DNA from: G963674685 sp964591275
GTDB taxonomy: Bacteria > Lernaellota > Lernaellaia > JACKCT01
Length of the DNA stretch: 9,028 nucleotides
Reading direction: 5' to 3'
NCBI GenBank assembly: GCA_964591275.1
Contig: CAZQAE010000129.1
Location: forward strand, 1 to 9,028
Shown here: positions 1-5,574 of the stretch, piece by piece
How the letters are laid out: each line of letters starts with the position of its first letter
How positions within the stretch are numbered: position 1 is the stretch's first letter
The notes under the pieces: model-generated
Told to the model about the DNA's origin: nothing
Seen by the model: the letters and a program-made list of their open reading frames with translations, nothing else
Databases searched by the model: none
Program-made: the position numbers and the translations under genes

Positions 1-2
1 CG

Positions 3-329
3 GGTGATTTTCCTCCGAGTCAGATAGGTGGAATCCTTGGACAAGAGGATGGAGAAGTAGTGCAGTATCGCGTATGGGCCAGCTATCTGGGTGGCATTCC
101 TCTATATGAATATCAGAAGGAATTTGTAAACCCGTCTTGGTATTATCCTGTGGACCTGAATGTTGAAAGAGCTGACGAAGGCTGGGCTCCTTACTATATT
201 GTATATGGTGTTCCTCCTAAAACAGTGTGGGTTAATGAAATCAATGTTGCGGACCTGATTTACGGAGATGGCTTTGTTGTTCAGCATGGTGAATACCTGC
301 TAGCTTACGGCCATGAAAAATCCCCTTGA
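3..329 (+). CDS. C-terminal part of an unrecognised W/Y-rich protein (5' end outside window)
   Basis: An open frame runs from the first bases of the window to a TGA at 327-329 and gives 108 residues. No stop lies upstream of the GTG at 60-62, so that GTG is more likely an internal valine than a start, and the gene begins before the window. The visible piece is rich in tyrosine and tryptophan and has no predicted membrane segment. Near residue 75 it carries a PPKTVWVNEIN stretch that loosely recalls the start of lamin-tail-type domains of secreted bacterial proteins (…V-[WI]-[IV]-NE…), but only about 30 residues follow, too few for a complete domain. I do not recognise the family and assign no function. 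A secreted or surface multi-domain protein is possible from the composition only. Confidence 0.6.
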   Translation, partial: GDFPPSQIGGILGQEDGEVVQYRVWASYLGGIPLYEYQKEFVNPSWYYPVDLNVERADEGWAPYYIVYGVPPKTVWVNEINVADLIYGDGFVVQHGEYLLAYGHEKSP

Positions 330-658
330 ATAGGAATTTCCTTATGTTTGAAAAATCCGAAACTCCTGACGGCGAAAGAATTCCCGGCGCTCAGAATGAC
401 TTCTTTTTTCAAAACGCCGGGCGCCTTTCTAAATGCGTCCAGGGCATATACTGTTCCCTTCGGAATTTAGAGTCAATGCCTTGCCCTGATGAACATCCAG
501 TAGCTCCTTGCTGAAAATATTTAAGAATTTCTTTCTCAGTAAATGGCTACTTCGCCGCATCGAGTTCGATTGCCAACGAAGTGACATGCTTCTGTCTGGC
601 GGAAAACGGCATTCTATTGTAACCTGCATAATATGGATTAACGAGTGGAAATTTCTTC
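330..658. other. Intergenic region upstream of the methyltransferase gene
   Basis: No convincing gene is seen in these 329 bp. The left third holds a long-loop inverted repeat (374-429, listed separately). Close to the methyltransferase start there is a CATAAT at 627-632 that could be a -10 box, but I find no good -35 hexamer 16-18 bp before it, so the methyltransferase promoter is not securely located. The ribosome-binding site is also weak: GAGTGG lies about 9 nt before the ATG. On the - strand a protein-like frame with one TAG runs through 423-660 (see findings). I do not call it a gene. Confidence 0.5.
374..429. repeat. Two-step inverted repeat with 25-nt loop; possible terminator or repeat remnant
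   Basis: CCCGGCG at 383-389 is perfectly complemented by CGCCGGG at 415-421. Outside it, GAAAG at 374-378 pairs with CTTTC at 425-429 across a small internal loop. No T-run follows, so a rho-independent terminator for the upstream gene is doubtful. The left arm and loop contain CGCTCAGAATGAC (388-400), the complement of the GTCATTCTGAGCG core that recurs in intergenic repeats of many bacterial genomes. This may therefore be a degraded copy of such a repeat. Confidence 0.45.
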
Positions 659-1915
659 ATGAATCCGTCCAAAAAAAGGAAGCTCATTTTCGTTGATGTC
701 TTCGCAGGTTGCGGGGGGCTTTCGCTTGGACTTATGCAAGCTGGATTGCAAGGTCGGTTTGCGATCGAACACGACAAGTTTGCGTTTGAAACGCTCAGTG
801 CTAATTTGCTCTCAAAGGACTCAAAGTTCAAATTCGTCTGGCCGCGTTGGCTTCCAAAGGAGCCCATCGCAGTCGGCACATTTCTCAATGATTACAAGTC
901 GGAAATTCAGTCGCTGAAGGGGAAAGTTGACTTATTAGTCGGAGGGCCCCCATGCCAAGGATTTTCCTCCGCAGGACGTCGTAAAAATGACGATCCTCGG
1001 AATAAATTGTTCGCTTCCTATTTGCAGGTTGTCGAAGCACTTCAACCCAAAGCGGTTCTAATTGAGAATGTTCGGGGAATCACGGTGGACTTTAGGGCTG
1101 GCGATGATGTAGTAAATTACTCTTCCAAGATTTGCAAAGAATTATCCGTCAAATATGATGTTTTTGAGCGATTGATTGATTTGTCACAATTTGGAGTCCC
1201 ACAACGAAGAACGCGTTATTTTCTTTTAGCGCTCCGACCCGGTGTATGCAAAGTGAATCCATTCGACATGCTCATGGATCGGTTGCCCTCGTTTCTAAGA
1301 TCGCTGAATTTAAAAGCCCCCGTTAGCTCATGGGCAGCCATTTCTGATCTTGAAATTTCACTTGGTGGTAAGAAGCCCTCAAGCGATACTCTTGGCTTCG
1401 AAGAAATCAATTACACAAAACCTCGCACACATTTTCAGAGGCTGTTGGGAGCCGAAATTGATGAACCGACCGACTTGCGGCTAGCGCGACACTCTGATGA
1501 GATTGTCCAACGGTTTCAAAAAATAATCGAGATTTGCCATGCTGAGGGCCGATTAAATACAAGTATCACAAATGACATTCGCGCCCGATTTGGAATAAAG
1601 AAAAGAGCCTTACGTGTACTGGACCCCGATAATCCAGCTCCGACAATCACGAGTCTACCTGACGACTTACTCCATTATTGCGAACCACGTACACTAACAG
1701 TTAGGGAAAATGCACGGCTGCAAAGTTTTCCAGATTCGTTCTGCTTTAAGGGAAAATACACGACGGGCGGCCATTTGCGAAAAATGGAAGTCCCGCGCTT
1801 CACTCAAGTAGCCAATGCGGTTCCGCCCCTTGTCGCGAGGGCAATTGGGGAAATGCTGATAGAGCTACACTTGCCTCTTAAGCAGAACAAGCAGGTTGCT
1901 GAACTCACTGCGTGA
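659..1915 (+). CDS. DNA (cytosine-5-)-methyltransferase
   Basis: This 418-aa protein transfers methyl from S-adenosylmethionine to C5 of cytosine in double-stranded DNA. The family motifs are all in order. Motif I (SAM binding) is DVFAGCGGLS at 13-22. Motif IV is GGPPCQGFSS at 95-104 with catalytic Cys99. Motif VI is ENV at 136-138. Motif VIII is QRRTRY at 182-187. The target-recognition region spans about 200-340. Motif IX is RTLTVRENARLQSFPD at 344-359, and motif X is QVANAVPP at 383-390. In motif X the usual Gly of QxGN is Ala385, a conservative but unusual change. Length is normal for a stand-alone enzyme. The target sequence cannot be read from the protein. The last 51 bp overlap the convergent response-regulator gene. 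No restriction endonuclease or Vsr nuclease is visible beside it, and base composition is lower in GC than the genes to the right, which suggests acquisition with the ATPase/regulator pair. The start was chosen as the first ATG that preserves motif I; its Shine-Dalgarno is weak. Confidence 0.95.
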   Translation: MNPSKKRKLIFVDVFAGCGGLSLGLMQAGLQGRFAIEHDKFAFETLSANLLSKDSKFKFVWPRWLPKEPIAVGTFLNDYKSEIQSLKGKVDLLVGGPPCQGFSSAGRRKNDDPRNKLFASYLQVVEALQPKAVLIENVRGITVDFRAGDDVVNYSSKICKELSVKYDVFERLIDLSQFGVPQRRTRYFLLALRPGVCKVNPFDMLMDRLPSFLRSLNLKAPVSSWAAISDLEISLGGKKPSSDTLGFEEINYTKPRTHFQRLLGAEIDEPTDLRLARHSDEIVQRFQKIIEICHAEGRLNTSITNDIRARFGIKKRALRVLDPDNPAPTITSLPDDLLHYCEPRTLTVRENARLQSFPDSFCFKGKYTTGGHLRKMEVPRFTQVANAVPPLVARAIGEMLIELHLPLKQNKQVAELTA

Positions 1916-2788
1916 CTCAAGTATTTTACATCGCAACTCGCGAGTTCTCTCCAGAGTTATTTCATTTCCTTGGTTATCGATGAGAACTCGGGCATTTCCT
2001 TTTTTCGTCATCACGGGGTGGGCGAGAATGTTCCTCTCGGGAACCACGTCCTGCTGGTAGGCGACAACTTTTTCCCTGTGGTCTTGAAAGGGTCCTCCCT
2101 TCAAAGCTTCTCCGAGCATTCTTAAGCGATCATTTGCGGTTAAAACCATGTTGTGTTCTTTAAGCAGCTCTTCAGCTTTTATTAGTTTTTTTACGCGCAC
2201 AGCGGCTTTTTTGATGTCGGTGATATGTTTATCGACAAGCGTTCTTGCTTTTTCAAGCAGATTCTCTTGGCCGGGAGGATCCGCGTTTTTATAAATGTTA
2301 AGAAGGCAGTCGTTCACAATATAATCGATGTCGGACGTGGCTCCCATCACGATTCCGCGTGTATGGTCCAAGTCGAGCACCTTTTTAACCAGTGAATCAA
2401 ATACACCCATAACTTCGTCAATCAGGTATTCTCTGCTCGCACAAAAGATGCCTTCCAGTTCCATATCGAAAGCGATTTTTCTTAGGGCTGAGGGTAATGC
2501 TTGGGCAGAGTAAAAGACGACGTCTTTATATCGAATGCTTTCTCGAATTTCCTCGATTACGCCTTGACCTTTGGCACCTTCGCCAAGATCCCAATCAACC
2601 AATATCAAATCAATTTCATCTGCGAAACAATTGTCACGAATTTTCTCTTTCACCGCAGCAAGGGAAGTGCAAAGTGTCGGATTAAACTCGAAACCTTCAG
2701 CTTTCATTCGAATTTTAAACGCATCAATTTGAGCCTGTACGTTTTCCGGTTGGTCTTCAACCCATAAAACATTGAAATTAAGTCTCAC
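1865..2788 (-). CDS. Response-regulator receiver domain fused to a HEPN-like helical domain
   Basis: This 307-aa protein begins with a receiver (REC) domain at about 5-130. The acidic pocket is E11-D12 in VLWVEDQP. The phospho-acceptor is Asp65 in LILVDWDLG, which aligns with CheY Asp57. The switch residue is Ser94 in VVFYSAQ. The conserved lysine after strand 5 is missing: the GIFCASRE segment offers Ala117, with Arg119 nearby. The remainder (about 140-307) is predicted helical and ends with ERNILAHPV, where R252-x4-H257 is the catalytic-type motif of HEPN ribonucleases in its most familiar RNxxAH form, followed by a short strand-like stretch and a last helix. There is no DNA-binding output domain. 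The GTG start overlaps the stop of the upstream ATPase gene (GTGA), so the two proteins are translationally coupled and probably partners. The REC assignment is secure from motifs. HEPN is inferred from the motif and helical context, and RNase activity from family knowledge. Confidence 0.85.
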   Translation of the reverse strand: MRLNFNVLWVEDQPENVQAQIDAFKIRMKAEGFEFNPTLCTSLAAVKEKIRDNCFADEIDLILVDWDLGEGAKGQGVIEEIRESIRYKDVVFYSAQALPSALRKIAFDMELEGIFCASREYLIDEVMGVFDSLVKKVLDLDHTRGIVMGATSDIDYIVNDCLLNIYKNADPPGQENLLEKARTLVDKHITDIKKAAVRVKKLIKAEELLKEHNMVLTANDRLRMLGEALKGGPFQDHREKVVAYQQDVVPERNILAHPVMTKKGNARVLIDNQGNEITLERTRELRCKILESRSEFSNLLVLLKRQV

Positions 2789-5175
2789 TTCTTTTTCCTC
2801 CCGACAATTTTGATAACGAAGGAAGTTCCCTTTGCATTTTGATTTTCAGAAAGTTCTATACTTCCGCCCATCTCGCCAAGTACTTGACGCACGTGATAGA
2901 GGCCAAGCCCTGACCCATGCGTAGTGGTATATCCCATCTCGAAAATTTGGCCCTTGTTTGTGCCGGTTGTGATGCCCCGGCCATTGTCGCTAACGCGTAT
3001 CAAGAGTCCACTTCTATCAAGTTTGGAGAGTTCAAACGTCACCAACGACGCTTTGGCCCGTTTTGCATTGCTGATAAGATTATCAACAATAATAGAGGCA
3101 TTGATCGGATTAAAATGCATTTTCATGCCAGGATGACTATTCTGGATTTGAAGGCGAAAGCGAGCACCTCCGGATAAATTAGCGATATGCTCAATATAAT
3201 CTGCAAAGAAGCCAGGAAGGTCTGTTTCAATCTTTTCAGAGTCGAGCTTAAAGTTAGCCTTTGTTGCAAATCGGGTCACCGCGAGAACCTTGCGATTCAA
3301 AAAAGCCATTTGCTCCATCGTTCTCAGCATTTGCTCTCTTGGAACCATCTTTTTTCCGTCTGTATCAACAAGAACATTTTCGATTTGCTGTGCGATATCC
3401 ACTGCATAAATGGTGATCTGATGGTGTAGGTTTAAAATTGTCGCAGTATCGACGTTAATGACGGACTCTAGAAAATGCGCTCGCCTACGTTCGGTATCCG
3501 CCTCTTCACTGGCTTGCTTAGCTACGCTCTCCGCTTTTTCTGCCCTTCGGGTTGCTGTCTTTGCCACCTCACGTTCGCGATCCGCGACCTTTCGCGCCTC
3601 CGCCTCAGATTTTTTGAGTTCTTCGAATCGTTTCTCCGCTGTCTTAAGTTTGGCGAGCAAAGCCTTATCGCCGGTCTTTTCAGCTATAGAGCGGAGGTTG
3701 ACGAGGGAAGACTCAAACTCGTCTGACCTCTCATTGATAAGACTTACCAACCGTTTGCTATAATCAAGCAACTCAATTTGGTTGTTATCCACTAGATTGG
3801 CCACGACAGTGGAGACGCGTACGCGGCCAGGATCAGTCAGCAGCCGTGAAAGATCACCTGTGTTGGCATCCGCTTTGTCCACCCACGTTACTGGTACGAC
3901 ATAGTTCTCTAACCGCTTTAGACAGTGTTTCATGACCGCTATTTTCAACTCATGAACGGCCGTTGAGTCGATCAATCCTTGGTTACGACTCGATGCCTCT
4001 TGGAAGTGCTCATCGGAGCCATATACGTCAACGCGACCAATTACTTCTCGAGTGCCGAGAAAGCGTGCATAACCTTGTTGCTTTCGCCGATTAAAACCAA
4101 ACCAGTCATCTAACTCCTCTCCGATTGGATAAACGCGAAAGCCGTTCCTGAACAGAAAAACCGATCCAAATTGAACAGAGGGAAGACCTACCCTTCGGGC
4201 GAATGTCAATTTTGCAGATTGATTCAAATAATATATATCGCACCGAAACCCTGATTGATCTAGGTGCACGTAGGGGTTTGGTTCTCGGATTTTATAAATC
4301 AGCTCTCCACGATCCATGAGTGTTGTAGTAATATGACCTTCTTGAATTGAAACCGTTATGAACGTTGTCTTTTCACTGAGGTCGGAGAAAATGAAGTTGC
4401 CAACCCGACCGTTAACGATTTCCCTTGCGAGCGCATCTTTTTCCGACTCGGCAGCATTGTCTTCGACATCCTTATCTTTTGGTTCTTCTCTTGGGGCAGT
4501 GATAACAATGTCGAAACGATCAATCTCGTCGCCAAATGGATTGATAAGTTTTGCCAGCGAAGACTTCAGCAACAATATCCTCTCTCGGTCCCAATGGTGT
4601 CTGAGATTATTAATTCCAATCACCGTGCCATGTTTTAAGTCTTTGCTAAATTCGTGGAGTTCTTTCGGAAGCTTGAACTTATCAAATTTTTGATATTCGA
4701 CAGGTATGGTTTCGAAATGCTCCTTGCTATCTTTTTCGAAGCGCTGCCAATCCATAACGAGCCTGTGGACAGACTTATTATTTCCATACTTTGGACGGGT
4801 TTGAAGGATAATCTCCCTACCAAGTCGATCTGACGAAAATCGCCCAATCCCCTTGCTTCCAGCGAAGTGTTTCCTCTTGGCAACAATGTCCCGGAAATCC
4901 TGCTTTTCGCTCTCTTCTTTTTTCGAGGAATATGCAACGAACAACCACTTTTCATTTAGGTCCTGATATGACATACCTGAGCCATTGTCGGCTACAACGA
5001 TGCTGTCTTCGCCAAAGAAAAGGTGGACGGAACGTGCTCCAGCGTCAAAAGAGTTTTTAACCAACTCAAAGATTGCGACCTCATCATCGGTAATTAGCTC
5101 CCGACCAAGGACCTTTTTTAAGCCAGTGCTCACATCGAAATTTAATATCTGGCCACTACTGCCATCGGAAGTCAC
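2785..5175 (-). CDS. Double-GHKL ATPase: MORC/Hsp90-like N-terminus and histidine-kinase-like C-terminus
   Basis: This 796-aa soluble protein has no membrane segments. The N-terminal GHKL ATPase of the Hsp90/MutL/MORC type has an N-box ELVKNSFDAGA at 37-47, a G1 box DNGSGM at 63-68, a glycine-rich GSKGIGRFS at 106-114, and a GT-V-I strand at 183-186. A middle region (about 255-410) with LFRNGFRV and SRNQGLI stretches fits the S5-like domain that follows such ATPases. A long charged coiled coil lies at about 475-570. Residues 577-640 are helical, with a NLHHQI motif (His584/His585) where a kinase phospho-acceptor would be. The C-terminal histidine-kinase ATPase has N-box VDNLISNAKRAKA at 697-709, G1 SDNGRGI at 729-735, F-box IFEMGYTT and G2 box GSGLGLY at 754-760. 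The gene starts with GTG; AGGGG lies 4 nt before it and no ATG lies nearby in frame. It is followed by a receiver gene, its likely phosphotransfer partner. Related GHKL proteins occur in restriction-modification loci, so a sensing role is plausible. Confidence 0.9.
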   Translation of the reverse strand: MTSDGSSGQILNFDVSTGLKKVLGRELITDDEVAIFELVKNSFDAGARSVHLFFGEDSIVVADNGSGMSYQDLNEKWLFVAYSSKKEESEKQDFRDIVAKRKHFAGSKGIGRFSSDRLGREIILQTRPKYGNNKSVHRLVMDWQRFEKDSKEHFETIPVEYQKFDKFKLPKELHEFSKDLKHGTVIGINNLRHHWDRERILLLKSSLAKLINPFGDEIDRFDIVITAPREEPKDKDVEDNAAESEKDALAREIVNGRVGNFIFSDLSEKTTFITVSIQEGHITTTLMDRGELIYKIREPNPYVHLDQSGFRCDIYYLNQSAKLTFARRVGLPSVQFGSVFLFRNGFRVYPIGEELDDWFGFNRRKQQGYARFLGTREVIGRVDVYGSDEHFQEASSRNQGLIDSTAVHELKIAVMKHCLKRLENYVVPVTWVDKADANTGDLSRLLTDPGRVRVSTVVANLVDNNQIELLDYSKRLVSLINERSDEFESSLVNLRSIAEKTGDKALLAKLKTAEKRFEELKKSEAEARKVADREREVAKTATRRAEKAESVAKQASEEADTERRRAHFLESVINVDTATILNLHHQITIYAVDIAQQIENVLVDTDGKKMVPREQMLRTMEQMAFLNRKVLAVTRFATKANFKLDSEKIETDLPGFFADYIEHIANLSGGARFRLQIQNSHPGMKMHFNPINASIIVDNLISNAKRAKASLVTFELSKLDRSGLLIRVSDNGRGITTGTNKGQIFEMGYTTTHGSGLGLYHVRQVLGEMGGSIELSENQNAKGTSFVIKIVGRKKK
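2797..2802 (-). promoter_or_regulatory. Strong Shine-Dalgarno for the receiver/HEPN gene
   Basis: GGGAGG on the - strand lies 8 nt upstream of the GTG at 2788, inside the 3' end of the ATPase gene. It fixes the GTG as the start and gives the downstream gene its own efficient ribosome-binding site in addition to the 4-bp stop/start overlap. Confidence 0.75.
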
Positions 5176-5262
5176 AACTCCCCTTTCACCACCTACTAAG
5201 AGGTTTCTTCACAAGATATCCGCAATGAATTCAAACTCCCACTTTTGAGTGGATTTCAGTAA

Positions 5263-5291
5263 TTTTTATCGCAGTCTCTCCCCGAAAGCAA
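5263..5291 (-). promoter_or_regulatory. Weak candidate promoter for the ATPase-receiver operon
   Basis: On the - strand TTGCTT (5291-5286) is followed after 17 bp by TAAAAA (5268-5263). This would start transcription near 5256 and give a leader of about 80 nt. The -10 match is only 4 of 6, and a GATAAA reading with a 15-bp spacer is also possible. A CCACT/AGTGG hairpin at 5239-5252 would lie close to the start of the transcript. Confidence 0.3.
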
Positions 5292-5397
5292 GGCAGCTTC
5301 AAGTGGCTTTCCAGTAAAGGCTTTGGGCCTTGACCTCGCCCGGCATTCGGTAGTCTAGCGCCGATGGGAGCCGTTCCTGAATTATAACAGCGGAAAT

Positions 5398-5440
5398 ACC
5401 GATCCGCCAAGGTCGGTAACCGAAGCCATCCGTGAATCGG
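5398..5440. repeat. Cluster of ACCGA/TCGGT inverted repeats (possible operator)
   Basis: ACCGATC (5398-5404) pairs with GGTCGGT (5411-5417) around a 6-nt loop, with one G-T pair. The same TCGGT (5413-5417) also forms a near-perfect palindrome with ACCGA at 5419-5423 around a single central base. A further TCGG lies at 5437-5440. The arms alternate, so two mutually exclusive hairpins or adjacent half-sites for a dimeric regulator are both possible. The cluster lies 42 bp upstream of the -35 box of the dehydratase promoter. Confidence 0.4.
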
Positions 5441-5481
5441 AGACCCTGACGAATTTCAAGTATTTTTCGATTGCTCTGGAG

Positions 5482-5511
5482 TTGACCTTCACGTCCCGCA
5501 ACGGCTACAAT
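5482..5511 (+). promoter_or_regulatory. Sigma70-type promoter for the sugar dehydratase operon
   Basis: TTGACC (5482-5487) and TACAAT (5506-5511) are separated by 18 bp, each matching the consensus at 5 of 6 positions. Transcription would start near 5518 and leave a leader of about 57 nt before the ATG at 5575. GAAGGG, about 11 nt before that ATG, may serve as a rather distant ribosome-binding site. Confidence 0.65.
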
Positions 5512-5574
5512 CCCGCTTGTGATATTTACCCGTGTTTCGTGTAACGCGACATTTCCGAAGGGTATGAATTTTCC

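Larger units (their letters stand above)
5176..5574. other. Divergent intergenic region between the ATPase operon and the sugar-dehydratase operon
   Basis: No gene is supported in these 399 bp. The first 90 bp are AT-rich like the ATPase block and contain a small hairpin (CCACT/AGTGG, 5239-5252) and a weak promoter for the - strand. From about 5275 the composition becomes GC-richer like the downstream genes, so the right edge of the putative acquired block probably lies near here. The rest holds a 5-bp hairpin (AAGGC/GCCTT, 5317-5331), a cluster of ACCGA/TCGGT inverted repeats (5398-5440) and a good + strand promoter (5482-5511). Confidence 0.6.

Noticed and set aside
326..514. Open frame starting with TTG overlapping the stop of the first gene
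   Set aside because: There is no ribosome-binding site and no recognisable features, and it runs through the inverted repeat; probably chance.
659..1915. Classical type II restriction-modification system
   Set aside because: A methyltransferase is present, but no restriction endonuclease, Vsr nuclease or controller protein is visible in the window.
537..5322. CAGTAAATGGCT (537-548) and CAGTAAAGGCT (5312-5322) as possible direct repeats flanking the block
   Set aside because: The match is short and needs a one-base gap, so it is not convincing as attachment or target-site duplications.
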